A stretch of DNA of 64,000 nucleotides, taken from Mucilaginibacter sp. L3T2-6. GTDB lineage: Bacteria > Bacteroidota > Bacteroidia > Sphingobacteriales > Sphingobacteriaceae. The translations under genes and the position numbers were made by a program. The stretch covers positions 62,001 to 126,000 of the forward strand of contig NZ_JAUMKC010000015.1 in assembly GCF_030519355.1 (NCBI RefSeq), read 5' to 3'. Every line of letters starts with the position of its first letter. The first letter of the stretch is position 1. The notes beneath the pieces are model-generated. The model had not been told where the DNA came from. It worked only from the letters and a program-made list of their open reading frames with translations, and did not search any database. Of the stretch, positions 1-8,461 are shown in pieces.

Positions 1-1
1 C

Positions 2-745
2 CCGGAGCACAAGCCCGGCACAGCCGCAATCATCATAGAAAACTTATGCAAACGCTTCGGCGACCATATTGTCCTGCAGGATTTTGGTCTTACGGTTCAA
101 AGAGAGCAGAATGTGGTAGTGCTTGGCAAATCAGGTTCGGGTAAATCGGTGCTCATTAAATGCATTATCGGCCTCCTTAGACCCGATAGCGGTACTATCC
201 GCGTATTTGGCGAAGATGTTACCAAACTGGATCATGACGCACTCGACAAAATCAGGGTAAAAATTGGCTTCCTCTTCCAGGGCAATGCTTTATATGATTC
301 TATGACCGTCCGGGAAAACCTTGAATTTCCTTTGCGCCGGCACTGGTTCGATCATTCGCAGAAAGAAGTTGATGCCCTGGTTATTGAAGCACTGGAGAAC
401 GTTGGATTAGCACATACGGTTGACTTGATGCCCGAAGAACTTTCCGGCGGTATGCTCAAGCGGGTTGCACTGGCCAGGACAATGATACTTAAACCGGAAG
501 TAATATTATATGATGAGCCTACGACAGGCCTTGATCCGGTTACTGCCCGTGAAATTGATAACCTGATAGTGAAGCTTCAACGAAAATATCATACGTCATC
601 TATCATCATAACACACGATATGAATTGTGTTAGAAACACCGCCGACAGAGTCGCCCTCCTCCTTGACGGCCATTGTTACGCCCAGGGCACATATGCAGAT
701 TTTGAACGATCGGCAGACAAGAAAATTAAACAATTTTTTGAATAG
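2..745 (+). CDS. mlaF: ABC transporter ATP-binding protein, MlaF-like (5' end outside window)
   Basis: This is the ATPase of an Mla/MCE-type ABC importer that moves phospholipids between outer and inner membrane. The reading frame is open from base 2 with no stop, so the true start lies upstream of the window. Visible are Walker A (GKSGSGKS), the Q-loop (FLFQGNALYDSMTV), the signature LSGGMLKRVALAR, and Walker B with D-loop (VILYDEPTTGLDP). The M after the LSGG signature is typical of MlaF relatives. The next gene begins 2 bp after the stop and encodes the MCE partner, which supports the assignment. The permease (MlaE) is expected just upstream, outside the window. The GTG at 113 is internal to the ATPase fold because it lies only just before Walker A. 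Confidence 0.93.
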   Translation, partial: PEHKPGTAAIIIENLCKRFGDHIVLQDFGLTVQREQNVVVLGKSGSGKSVLIKCIIGLLRPDSGTIRVFGEDVTKLDHDALDKIRVKIGFLFQGNALYDSMTVRENLEFPLRRHWFDHSQKEVDALVIEALENVGLAHTVDLMPEELSGGMLKRVALARTMILKPEVILYDEPTTGLDPVTAREIDNLIVKLQRKYHTSSIIITHDMNCVRNTADRVALLLDGHCYAQGTYADFERSADKKIKQFFE

Positions 746-747
746 CC

Positions 748-1728
748 ATGGCAAACCAGGGAGAAAATCATATTAAGCTAGGTGTATTTGTACTGACAGG
801 ACTGTCTGTATTGATACTTTCTTTTTATCTGATCGGAAAAAATCACAACCTGTTTGGCAGTAATTTCCGGATCAGGGCACGCTTCTCGAACCTGAACGGG
901 CTCACCGAGGGTAATAATGTGCAGTTTTCGGGTATACAGGCCGGCACCGTGAAGACAATTAATATGATCAACGACACAACGATAGAGGTGACTATGCTAA
1001 TAGACAATAAGATAAAATCCTTTATCCGTCGGAATGCCATTGCGTCTATTGGGACAGAGGGCCTGATGGGTAATAAGATTGTAAATATCCTTCCGGGTAA
1101 AGTTGCCGGTCCGCCGGTTTCCGAAGGCGATCTGCTCGCCGCAGAAAGAATGGTGAGCACTGATGAGATGCTGCAAACTTTATCCAAAACAAACAGTAAC
1201 ATCGCGCAGATATCTGAAGCAATTAAGGCAACGGTGCTTAAAATAAACACCAGCAGCCTGATGGATCTTGCTAACGACAAGAGAATAGGCCCCAGCGTGA
1301 GGTCTTCATTACTGCGTGTTGAAAAAGCCGCCGGGAACGCTGCCCAGGTTACAGCAGGCCTGAATGAATTGATTAGAGGGATTAAAAATGGCAGGGGTGC
1401 CGCAGGGGTGTTGATTTCTGATACAGCGTTGGCAGGAAATCTGCAAATGGCTATATTAAAGATCAGGAAGGCAAGTGATAACGCAGACAGGTTAACACAG
1501 CAATTGAATAGCCTTACCCAAACTATTGATCAGCGTTTAAATCAGGGCGATGGGTCTCTGAACGTTCTTTTGAAGGATTCCGTTTTTGCTCAAAATCTTA
1601 AGCAAACTATGGAGAACCTTAAAAAAGGCACAGACGGATTTAACCAGAACATGGAAGCGCTTAAGCACAATTTTCTTTTCAGGGGATTTTTTAAAAAACA
1701 GGAAAGAGAAAAAGCTAAGCAAAAATAG
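748..1728 (+). CDS. MCE/MlaD family substrate-binding protein
   Basis: This is a periplasmic, membrane-anchored MCE protein that would form the lipid-carrying ring of the same ABC system as the preceding ATPase. It has a short N-terminus, one transmembrane helix (about residues 11-29) and one MCE domain (about 35-120, with the typical FSNLNGLTEGNNVQFSGI segment). A long helical region of about 200 residues, probably coiled coil, ends in a very basic tail (KKQEREKAKQK). At 326 aa it matches single-MCE proteins of Bacteroidota. The ATG at 748 is 2 bp after the ATPase stop, so the two are cotranscribed. It is the last gene of that operon; the following region already carries the island promoter box. 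Confidence 0.9.
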   Translation: MANQGENHIKLGVFVLTGLSVLILSFYLIGKNHNLFGSNFRIRARFSNLNGLTEGNNVQFSGIQAGTVKTINMINDTTIEVTMLIDNKIKSFIRRNAIASIGTEGLMGNKIVNILPGKVAGPPVSEGDLLAAERMVSTDEMLQTLSKTNSNIAQISEAIKATVLKINTSSLMDLANDKRIGPSVRSSLLRVEKAAGNAAQVTAGLNELIRGIKNGRGAAGVLISDTALAGNLQMAILKIRKASDNADRLTQQLNSLTQTIDQRLNQGDGSLNVLLKDSVFAQNLKQTMENLKKGTDGFNQNMEALKHNFLFRGFFKKQEREKAKQK

Positions 1729-1753
1729 AAAGCGGCTGTTATCAGGATTTTTA

Positions 1754-1797
1754 ATGATCTGGGTCATTCTTTAAACAACAGGCGTGGGTCATTTTTG
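1754..1797 (+). promoter_or_regulatory. Island promoter: palindromic box plus -7 element (for SDR-pta)
   Basis: The 14-bp box ATGATCTGGGTCAT (1754-1767; core TGA-N6-TCA) is followed after 26 nt by TTTG (1794-1797, within CATTTTTG, close to TAnnTTTG). A half-site (TCA) lies 22 bp upstream, at 1742-1744. The SDR start codon is at 1821. The spacing is the same as at many other promoters in the window. Confidence 0.7.
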
Positions 1798-1820
1798 TCA
1801 GGGGTTAAATCAAAAAATTT

Positions 1821-2579
1821 ATGAAGCTATTATCACAAAAGGTAGCCCTTGTGACCGGGGCCGGATCGGGAATTGGGAAAGCAATTGCTGAACTATTCGC
1901 AGTGCAGGGGGCGACAGTAGTACTGACTGATATTCATCAATCAAATATTGAAGCGGTGGCCGCAGAGATTACCGCGAAAGGGAATACGGCTGTATGCGTG
2001 GCCGCAGACGTTACAGTTAAGGCCGACGTACAGCTGGTGGTGAAATATGTAAAAGAGACTTATAAGGCACTTGACATCCTTGTGAATAATGCCGGAGTAA
2101 TGGACAACTTTGCGCCGGTGGCAGATGTGACAGATGAATTGTGGGATAAAGTAATTGGCACCAACCTTTACGGGCCCTTCCTTACCTGCCGGGAGGCTAT
2201 TCCGGTATTTTTGGAACAGGGCAGTGGGGTGATCATCAATATCGCTTCAATTGGCGGGCTGTTTGGCGGCCGCGCCGGGGCACCTTATACGGCTTCCAAA
2301 CATGGTCTTATTGGCCTCACTAAAAATATCGGGTATCAGTATGCTGAAAAGAATATCCGGTGCAATGCTATTGCCCCGGGCGGCGTAAACACCAATATTA
2401 CTTTCGGAATGGAGCCGCAGCCATTTGGTTTTGAAAGAATGAATGCCGGCGCCGGAAATGCCCCTGCACCGGCCAACCCCGAAGCAATTGCAGAAGCTGC
2501 ATTGTTCCTGGCTTCAGAAAAGGCAGGCTTTATAAATGGCGCTGTACTAACCGCCGACGGCGGATGGACCGCCTATTGA
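1821..2579 (+). CDS. Short-chain dehydrogenase/reductase (classical SDR)
   Basis: This is an NAD(P)-dependent oxidoreductase of the classical SDR family, cytoplasmic, substrate unknown. It has the Rossmann cofactor motif TGAGSGIG (about residues 12-19), the structural NNAG motif, and the catalytic Ser-Tyr-Lys set in IASIGG and YTASKHG. The C-terminal LTADGGW is typical. The length of 252 aa is normal. It is the first gene after a box promoter, and phosphotransacetylase starts 6 bp after its stop, so the two probably form one transcription unit. A role in reducing-equivalent disposal together with acetyl-phosphate formation is an inference from position only. Another SDR of the same class lies at 18577-19326. 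Confidence 0.9.
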   Translation: MKLLSQKVALVTGAGSGIGKAIAELFAVQGATVVLTDIHQSNIEAVAAEITAKGNTAVCVAADVTVKADVQLVVKYVKETYKALDILVNNAGVMDNFAPVADVTDELWDKVIGTNLYGPFLTCREAIPVFLEQGSGVIINIASIGGLFGGRAGAPYTASKHGLIGLTKNIGYQYAEKNIRCNAIAPGGVNTNITFGMEPQPFGFERMNAGAGNAPAPANPEAIAEAALFLASEKAGFINGAVLTADGGWTAY

Positions 2580-2585
2580 TATTAT

Positions 2586-4673
2586 ATGGGAAAGGCAATA
2601 TATATTGCATGCACCGGGCCGCACAGCGGAAAGTCTGTTGTATCCGTCGGGCTGATGAATATGCTTTTGGGCAAGGCGCAGAACATAGCCTACTATAAGC
2701 CTATCACAAACTCAGAAAATGACAATCATATTCAAACCATCTTAAGCTATTTTACGCTGCCGCTAAAGTACCCTGATTTGAATGTGTGTACGTGGGATAA
2801 AGCCATCGCCCAATGGGAAAGTAATACCCGGGAAGCTTTGCTTGACCTTGTAATTCAGAAGTTCAGACGGCTTAGCGACAAGCATGACTTTACCATTGTT
2901 GAAGGCAGTGACTACCTGGGTGAAGGAGCACCGTTTGAATTTGAATTGAACGTACAAATTGCCAAAAATCTGCAGGCGCCAGTTATTCTTGTAAGTTCCG
3001 CCGAAAGAAAAACCGCTGCGCAGGTAAGCGCTTCACTTCTGGCTTCCCTGCATAATTTTGACGCACACAAAGTTCACGTATTGGCGGTGATTATCAACAA
3101 AACACCTCCGGGCCAGCGCGATGCCATAGAAAATATACTTAAGGCAAAGTTGCCGGCCAATCTATTAATCAGCATAATAGAAGAAGATATTAACCTGAGC
3201 AGCCCCACCCTTGCGGAAGTGCTTGAAGACACTGGCGGCGAACTGCTTTTCGGTAAAGAAGAACTGGCAAACCACGCCGATTACTTCCTGATCGGCGCTA
3301 TGCAGGTACCTGACTTTTTGAATTATTTGCAAAAAAACGCGCTCGTTATCACCCCCGGTGACCGTGGGGATATTATCTTGTCGGTTCTGCAGGCGAATTT
3401 ATCTGCAAGTTACCCAAAGGTTGCCGGGATTATTCTTACTGCCGGTCAGTCTCCTCAACCATCGGTTTTGAAACTGATCAGCGGGTTAAAAACCGTGGCG
3501 CCTATTATATCCGTCGGTACAGAAACATTCCCAACGTGCACTAAAATAGCGGCTATCCGCTCAAAAATCACACCTGGTGACACCCAAAAGATCCAGCTTG
3601 CCATACACACTTTTAACCAGGCTGTAGACGTAGCTGAACTGGAAAGAAGCATAAATACCGGCAAGGCCACGGGAATAACGCCCAGGATGTTCCAATATCA
3701 ATTAACCACATGGGCGGCCAGGGAAAAAAAACGTATCGTTTTGCCTGAAGGCACGGACGAAAGGATATTGCGCGCGGCTGCTAAGCTGGTTGCCGCAAAC
3801 CTGGTAGAAGTTACACTTTTCGGCCTCGAAACTGACATTCGCGCCAGGGCCAAACAACTGGATATTGAACTGGATATAGATAAGATTCACATCATTGACC
3901 CGGCAAGTGACCCGAACTTCAATGATTTTGCCGACACACTTTATAAATTGCGCAAACACAAGGGATTGACGCCGGAGGCTGCTCGCGATTTGATGATGGA
4001 TTCATCATACTTTGCAACCATGATGGTTTACAAAGGACTCGCGGATGGCATGGTGTCCGGAGCAGTGAATACCACCCAGCATACTATTAAGCCAGCATTG
4101 CAGTTTATCAAAACTGCGCCGGGCGTATCTCTCGTTTCTTCGGTATTTTTGATGTGCCTGCCCGATAGGGTTTGTGTTTTCGGCGATTGCGCTGTTAATC
4201 CCAATCCAACTGCAGAAGAGCTGGCGGAAATTGCAATCGCCTCGGCCAGTACCGCTGTACGATTTGGTGTCGACGCAAAAATAGCCATGCTATCTTATTC
4301 CTCGGGAACATCAGGTACGGGCAAGGATGTAGAAAAAGTAAAACTGGCCACTGAAATAGTACGAAAAAATCGCCCTGACCTGCAAATAGAAGGCCCCATT
4401 CAATACGATGCTGCTATTGACCCGGCTATCGCTAAACTTAAGATGCCGGGCTCCGGCGTGGCAGGGCAGGCTAACGTACTAATTTTCCCCGAGCTGGATT
4501 CGGGTAATAACATTTATAAGGCTGTACAGCGTGAAACCGGCGCCGTCGCAATCGGCCCTATTTTACAGGGCCTTAAAAAGCCGGTGAACGATCTAAGCCG
4601 GGGCTGCACCGTGGATGACGTGTTCAATACAGTTATTATTACCGCTATTCAAAGCCAGGACCTTTCCACATAA
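2586..4673 (+). CDS. pta: Phosphate acetyltransferase
   Basis: It converts acetyl-CoA and phosphate to acetyl phosphate and CoA, the first step of overflow or fermentative acetate formation. The 695-aa protein has the long three-part architecture: an N-terminal P-loop domain (GPHSGKSVVSVGL, about residues 11-23), a central DRTGG domain, and a C-terminal PTA_PTB catalytic domain from about 380 (KKRIVLPEGTDERIL, SYSSGTSGTGKDVEKV, VAGQANVLIFPELDSGN). It follows the SDR by 6 bp. Acetate kinase, its usual neighbour, is not in this window. Placed in a box-controlled unit it suggests ATP-generating acetate metabolism under the same signal as the stress proteins. Acetyl phosphate can also phosphorylate some response regulators, a possible link to the receiver genes nearby (inference). 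Confidence 0.95.
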   Translation: MGKAIYIACTGPHSGKSVVSVGLMNMLLGKAQNIAYYKPITNSENDNHIQTILSYFTLPLKYPDLNVCTWDKAIAQWESNTREALLDLVIQKFRRLSDKHDFTIVEGSDYLGEGAPFEFELNVQIAKNLQAPVILVSSAERKTAAQVSASLLASLHNFDAHKVHVLAVIINKTPPGQRDAIENILKAKLPANLLISIIEEDINLSSPTLAEVLEDTGGELLFGKEELANHADYFLIGAMQVPDFLNYLQKNALVITPGDRGDIILSVLQANLSASYPKVAGIILTAGQSPQPSVLKLISGLKTVAPIISVGTETFPTCTKIAAIRSKITPGDTQKIQLAIHTFNQAVDVAELERSINTGKATGITPRMFQYQLTTWAAREKKRIVLPEGTDERILRAAAKLVAANLVEVTLFGLETDIRARAKQLDIELDIDKIHIIDPASDPNFNDFADTLYKLRKHKGLTPEAARDLMMDSSYFATMMVYKGLADGMVSGAVNTTQHTIKPALQFIKTAPGVSLVSSVFLMCLPDRVCVFGDCAVNPNPTAEELAEIAIASASTAVRFGVDAKIAMLSYSSGTSGTGKDVEKVKLATEIVRKNRPDLQIEGPIQYDAAIDPAIAKLKMPGSGVAGQANVLIFPELDSGNNIYKAVQRETGAVAIGPILQGLKKPVNDLSRGCTVDDVFNTVIITAIQSQDLST

Positions 4674-4724
4674 ACAGAAAAATGCCTGCTAATATGGAAA
4701 GGTGATTAATACCTGGAGGGGGTG

Positions 4725-5108
4725 TTACATCCATTCAGCCGCAAAGCGGTTAAATTCATGACGCAGCTCATTGAAAATTTTCTCTTCGCCGATGTAGCGC
4801 TCGTGAATACGCTTGTGTTCCTCAGCAATAGAATCAGAAACCAAATCCTCCGTCTTTAACAGTTCAGCCTCTATCGCCTGGTCATTAACATGAATGTCAT
4901 GTTTCAATTCATCCAGGCAATTCCTATGTATCAGGAATTGATTTTGAAAGTGGTCAACCTTTTCCTGTACTTCACGCGCCGTGTTGTCACCGGCTATCTC
5001 CTGCAGCCTGTCCTGCAGAATATCAAGTTCCTGCTTGTAAAAAGCAATGCCTCTTAACCCGTCGTTATTCAGGTTCTTGATGTGTTTAATATTGGTATAA
5101 GTTTTCAT
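4725..5108 (-). CDS. Small helical protein, island family A (copy 1)
   Basis: No named function is recognised. The 127-aa product is charged, almost wholly alpha-helical and probably coiled coil, with no signal peptide or membrane segment. It resembles in size, heptad-like pattern and position two other small genes of the island (30032-30460 and 38289-38705): each has an aromatic and acidic N-terminal helix, a middle helix rich in Leu, Gln and Glu, and an amphipathic C-terminal helix. It is transcribed divergently from the L,D-transpeptidase, and a palindromic box (5165-5178) lies 56 bp before its ATG, so it is probably a member of the island regulon. A scaffold or stress-protective role would be a guess. 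Confidence 0.75.
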   Translation of the reverse strand: MKTYTNIKHIKNLNNDGLRGIAFYKQELDILQDRLQEIAGDNTAREVQEKVDHFQNQFLIHRNCLDELKHDIHVNDQAIEAELLKTEDLVSDSIAEEHKRIHERYIGEEKIFNELRHEFNRFAAEWM

Positions 5109-5164
5109 AAGACAAGGTTAATACATGCCTTGCATCCCCGGAATGATTGGAAGCAGCCAGGAAG

Positions 5165-5178
5165 ATGACGCTGGTCAC
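5165..5178 (-). promoter_or_regulatory. Palindromic regulatory box upstream of 5108 gene
   Basis: ATGACGCTGGTCAC matches nTGA-N6-TCAn. It lies 56 bp upstream of the minus-strand start codon at 5108, the usual distance in this island. No good -7 element was found at the expected spacing, so which gene it serves is less certain than for other boxes. Confidence 0.55.
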
Positions 5179-5228
5179 GCCTGCTATAGCCAAAGTGCAA
5201 AGGTACTGTCGCCACATCAAGCCGGCGA

Positions 5229-5272
5229 GTGACCAAAGTCATTACTTACTCACCTGGCCTCGCGCAACTTTG
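5229..5272 (+). promoter_or_regulatory. Island promoter: box plus -7 element (L,D-transpeptidase 1)
   Basis: The box GTGACCAAAGTCAT (5229-5242) is followed after exactly 26 nt by TTTG (5269-5272, in CAACTTTG). With transcription starting about 5 nt past TTTG, the box centre is near -41.5. The position supports translation starting at 5291 rather than at an earlier in-frame ATG at 5147, which would place this promoter inside the gene. Confidence 0.7.
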
Positions 5273-5290
5273 TATAACAAATTCAGCATC

Positions 5291-6694
5291 ATGAAAAAAA
5301 TTGTATCAGCTGTTACAATGATACTTTTGGCCGTTACGGCATGGGCAAGTCAGGATCTGACCACCGAAATCAGACGCCAGTTAAGCACAAATGAAAACCG
5401 CAACATTTTATATTATCCGGTAAGTGTAAAACAATTTTATAACCATACCGGTTTTCAGCCGGCCTGGATCAAGCCACAGAGTGGTTCCGGACCGGCGTGG
5501 CAGGGAATGCTGTTGCTGGATTGTGTGATGCAATATGGTCTTGCGCATGACGATTACCATCCAAAAGAACTCTTATATAATCGGTTGCATGCTATTTTAG
5601 ATACACCGGAAAAGGTAAGTCTAAAGGATCAGGCAAGTTTTGAAATTATATTGACCGATGCCATTGTTACCCTGATGAATCATTTGCATTACGGAAAATT
5701 AAACCCGGAATTTCCGGCAAACAGAATTGACACCATAAACACAGGCTTTCGTGCAGAAACCGCTTTACAGCAGGCGCTGCAGCAGAAGCAAGGATATGAT
5801 TTTCTGGCTGCCGTAGACGATGTGCAGCCAAAGTCAAAACTTTATCGCGATATGCAACGCCAGATGCGCTTGCTTACCGGGTTATATACCGGTGACTGTT
5901 ATGACGTTCCGGAAGGGAGTCCGCGTGTGATGGCCATTAATATGGAACGGCTTAGATGGGCAGATATAAGCGACAGCAGCGGCTTTATACACGTCAATAT
6001 CCCGTCTTACACTTTAGAGCTTGTACTGCCCGATAGCGTGTATCAATTCAAGGTAGCTGTTGGTAAGCCTGACAATCCTACTCCAGTAATTAACAGCGCA
6101 GTAACTTATATTACAACCGCACCTGACGTGGTTATGCTGAAGAGCGTATTTCTGAATACAATATTACCCAATGTAATTAAAAACCCCGATTATCTGATAC
6201 AGAACCACCTTTCCATCTACAATAAAAAAGGAGAGTTTATTGTAGTAGATAGCTCAACGCTTGCAGACATAGAAAAACATCCCGGCAACTACTTTGCGCG
6301 CCATACTTCCGGAAGTGGCCGGGCCCTGGGGAACCTTGTGTTTCATTTTGCAAATAAATTCGACGTCGACCTGCATGATATGCCCAGGAAAGAGTTTTTT
6401 ACCCATGATGACAGGGCACTAAGCAGCGGTTGCATCTGGTTGGATGCCGCTGAAAAACTGGCCGCCTTGTTGCTGCAAAACGACGGAAGGGTAAATGAAT
6501 TACCCAAGTTGCACAATGCAGTGACGCATTATCAGCGCGAAACATTCATCTTGCATAAACAGATTCCGATAAATATAACCTACCTCACCTGTGAGCTGAA
6601 GGCCGGCGAGCTGATCATCTATAAAGATATATATAACCTTGACAAAGGTGTAGAAGCTGCTTTGTATAATAAACCGGGGCTGGTGTCGCGCTAA
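5291..6694 (+). CDS. Divergent L,D-transpeptidase (YcbB-like)
   Basis: This is a secreted cell-wall enzyme of the L,D-transpeptidase (YkuD) family, which cross-links peptidoglycan stems. ATG 5291 was chosen because it begins a clean signal peptide (MKKIVSAVTMILLAVTAWA) and lies just after the box promoter; an upstream in-frame ATG at 5147 would add a non-homologous extension. The 467-aa product has the YcbB-type N-terminal helical region followed by the YkuD domain. The catalytic Cys is present, but the usual SHGCxR motif reads SSGCIWL: the motif His and the conserved Arg are replaced. The LHDxP His is kept. The paralogue at 36711-38156 has the normal SHGCVRV. It may be an altered-specificity or regulatory enzyme. 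Confidence 0.88.
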   Translation: MKKIVSAVTMILLAVTAWASQDLTTEIRRQLSTNENRNILYYPVSVKQFYNHTGFQPAWIKPQSGSGPAWQGMLLLDCVMQYGLAHDDYHPKELLYNRLHAILDTPEKVSLKDQASFEIILTDAIVTLMNHLHYGKLNPEFPANRIDTINTGFRAETALQQALQQKQGYDFLAAVDDVQPKSKLYRDMQRQMRLLTGLYTGDCYDVPEGSPRVMAINMERLRWADISDSSGFIHVNIPSYTLELVLPDSVYQFKVAVGKPDNPTPVINSAVTYITTAPDVVMLKSVFLNTILPNVIKNPDYLIQNHLSIYNKKGEFIVVDSSTLADIEKHPGNYFARHTSGSGRALGNLVFHFANKFDVDLHDMPRKEFFTHDDRALSSGCIWLDAAEKLAALLLQNDGRVNELPKLHNAVTHYQRETFILHKQIPINITYLTCELKAGELIIYKDIYNLDKGVEAALYNKPGLVSR

Positions 6695-6765
6695 GTATGA
6701 CATGACTTTGAACTGCTTTACAGGGTACACGGCGGGTTTATAGCTGACGCTTATTTCGGGGTATC

Positions 6766-7383
6766 ATGAACAGAAAAATCGCAATTGTTGGTAACTGTAG
6801 TTCATTAGCAGCATTCTTTGCGGCTGTGGGTTATGGTATTGTCCAGGTATTACAGGTAGCCGGCATTTTGGTTTATCCTTTGGATGCGCAACTTATTTAT
6901 GGTTTTTCCCTCGCCATTGCCCCGCTTTTTTTATTAGCCATACTGGCATTGCATTATTCCGTACATGAGTCTCGCCGTTTTTTTAGCCATGCAGCGTTGT
7001 TATTCGCCTTGCTTTATACTGTATATGTGGTGCTGATGTATGGCGTTCAACTGGCAACGGTAATACCTGCTTCGCTAAAAGGTGCGCGGGAAACACTGCT
7101 TACTGTAACCCCGCACTCATTGTTCTGGACGGTGGACGCGCTGGGTTATATCTGTATGGGAATTTCCACTTTATTAGCATACTTTGCATTGCCCGGATCA
7201 GGGCATACGCTTTGGCTCCGCCGGTTCCTGCTCGCGAATGGTCTGGCCGTGCCGCTTATCTGCTTCGCTTACTTTTACCCGCAGTTTTCTGTATGGGTGC
7301 TGCTGGCAGGCGCACCATGGCTCATTACTGCGACCGGTTCGCTTTTGCAGCTTGCGTTATATTTTAAAAGTAAACGGGATTAA
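6766..7383 (+). CDS. Six-helix integral membrane protein, function unknown
   Basis: No family is recognised with confidence. The 205-aa protein is hydrophobic throughout, with about six predicted transmembrane helices separated by short loops and a short basic C-terminus (KSKRD). There is no signal peptide cleavage site or obvious catalytic motif. The gene follows L,D-transpeptidase 1 on the same strand with a 71-bp gap. Its stop codon overlaps the stop of the convergent PPOX gene by 4 nt. No palindromic box was found before it, so it may be read through from the transpeptidase promoter. A second hydrophobic membrane protein (DUF998-like) lies at 8755. Confidence 0.75.
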   Translation: MNRKIAIVGNCSSLAAFFAAVGYGIVQVLQVAGILVYPLDAQLIYGFSLAIAPLFLLAILALHYSVHESRRFFSHAALLFALLYTVYVVLMYGVQLATVIPASLKGARETLLTVTPHSLFWTVDALGYICMGISTLLAYFALPGSGHTLWLRRFLLANGLAVPLICFAYFYPQFSVWVLLAGAPWLITATGSLLQLALYFKSKRD

Positions 7384-7832
7384 GGGTGCTCGAAACGCCC
7401 GGTTTTGGTAACCAGTACTACCTGGTAAAGTATAAGTTCCAGTTTAGTCCCGATATCCTCCTCTTTTTCTGACAAGCCGTGAGAGGCGTGGTCTGCAGGC
7501 CGGTCTGCCAGGGGCATAATGCGGTGTGTCAGTGCCTGCATGGCTCGTTCCTTTTCATCCATGTCGGTTATTTCTTCAAACCGTCCCCAGGCGATCACAC
7601 TCTGCCAGTTAAAAACAGTTTTGATCTCGTCTACCTGGAAACAAACCTTCGGGTTTTTACGCATCATGTCTATCTTTTTGCCCGGCGTACTGTGGCTAAC
7701 TATTCGTTTACCGTCATAAACATAATTTACCGGAACAATATAAGGCGTTCCGCGGTCTGTGCAGGCTATCCTGCCGGTAACCTGTCTTTTAAGCAATTGT
7801 TCTATCTGCTCCTGGCTCAGCTCACCCAACAT
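7380..7832 (-). CDS. PPOX-fold flavin-binding protein (NimA/pyridoxamine oxidase-like), copy 1
   Basis: This is a small split-barrel flavoprotein of the pyridoxamine 5'-phosphate oxidase superfamily, a group that includes NimA-type nitroreductases. Typical segments are the N-terminal helix, GRIACTDRGTPYIVPVNYVY, the HSTPGKKIDMMRKNPKVCF segment and a C-terminal LILYQVVLVTKTGR strand. ATG 7832 is preferred over an earlier in-frame codon at 7859 because AGGAGGT lies 5 bp before it on the minus strand, a rare strong Shine-Dalgarno here, and because the paralogue (29535) also starts with MLGEL. It overlaps the end of the flavodoxin gene by 11 bp and is probably translationally coupled. Substrate unknown; a role in redox or xenobiotic detoxification is inferred. 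Confidence 0.88.
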   Translation of the reverse strand: MLGELSQEQIEQLLKRQVTGRIACTDRGTPYIVPVNYVYDGKRIVSHSTPGKKIDMMRKNPKVCFQVDEIKTVFNWQSVIAWGRFEEITDMDEKERAMQALTHRIMPLADRPADHASHGLSEKEEDIGTKLELILYQVVLVTKTGRFEHP

Positions 7833-8364
7833 ATTGTACCTCCTCGTGTTTGCCCTCATTCATCAGTTCGCGGGCCCTGGCCAGCAATTGGTACAGGTTT
7901 TCACGCCCCATCTTATCAAATCCTTCTTTCATTGCCTTTTTCCTTTCAGGATCTTTTTCGCGCCATGCCCCGATTTTTAATAATAACCGGTCTATCCATG
8001 ACAGGTGGGGCGGACTACACCTCCCCGGCACAAAAAATATACCGGCATACTTGCTCAATACATGGCCAAAATTATTATTAATAACCTGTTGTTGCAGAAC
8101 CGGGTCGTCACACGCCGAGCCGCAAACGATGAAAAGTAAAACTTTCTTTTCACCTAATAAACCTGCATTTTCCTCAAGCCACTTTGCGATGAGCAATTTT
8201 CCGACATATAGAGGAGTACCGACGATAATGAGGTCATTACCGGCCACCATTAGCGGTGTAACGCTTTCTCTATTCACAAATGGCAGGTCAAGCGCCTCCG
8301 CTACCCATTGGGCATACTGGCTGGTCGCTCCGTATTTGCTTTGGTAAATAACTATCCCTTTCAT
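7822..8364 (-). CDS. Flavodoxin-domain protein (HemG-like)
   Basis: This is an FMN-binding flavodoxin-fold protein related to HemG-type, quinone-linked protoporphyrinogen oxidases. It has the N-terminal phosphate-binding loop (IYQSKYGATSQYAQWVAEAL) and a central GTPLYVGKL segment for the isoalloxazine ring. The length of 180 aa is normal. A true HemG function cannot be decided from sequence; many Bacteroidota proteins of this group are simply called flavodoxin. It is the first gene of a two-gene minus-strand unit with the PPOX protein, behind a double palindromic box 54 bp before its ATG. It therefore probably belongs to the redox or low-oxygen part of the island. Confidence 0.85.
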   Translation of the reverse strand: MKGIVIYQSKYGATSQYAQWVAEALDLPFVNRESVTPLMVAGNDLIIVGTPLYVGKLLIAKWLEENAGLLGEKKVLLFIVCGSACDDPVLQQQVINNNFGHVLSKYAGIFFVPGRCSPPHLSWIDRLLLKIGAWREKDPERKKAMKEGFDKMGRENLYQLLARARELMNEGKHEEVQYVG

Positions 8365-8388
8365 AAGTTATTAATTAATGATCCGTTA

Positions 8389-8454
8389 CAAGTTTACGGC
8401 TGCTAAGCGGCTGGTGGTATGATTACTGTCACCAAAAGCTGTGACTTTACTCAA
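8389..8454 (-). promoter_or_regulatory. Island promoter: two boxes 22 bp apart plus -7 element (flavodoxin-PPOX)
   Basis: Box ATGATTACTGTCAC (8419-8432) and box GTGACTTTACTCAA (8441-8454) both have perfect TGA-N6-TCA cores and start exactly 22 bp apart. On the minus strand the proximal box is followed after 26 nt by TAAACTTG (8396 to 8389), close to TAnnTTTG. The flavodoxin ATG is 25 nt further on. Confidence 0.72.
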
Positions 8455-8461
8455 TCTTACC

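Noticed and set aside
4661..4703. Inverted repeat CCTTTCCA/TGGAAAGG as terminator of pta
   Set aside because: The stem is 8 bp, but the loop is long and no T-run follows.
5147..5290. Longer start of the first L,D-transpeptidase (ATG 5147)
   Set aside because: The extension covers two palindromic boxes and the -7 element and precedes a clean signal peptide at 5291.
7479..8081. A 200-codon open frame on the plus strand
   Set aside because: It runs opposite to the PPOX and flavodoxin genes, which have clear families, and its protein has no recognisable features; it is a frame shadow.
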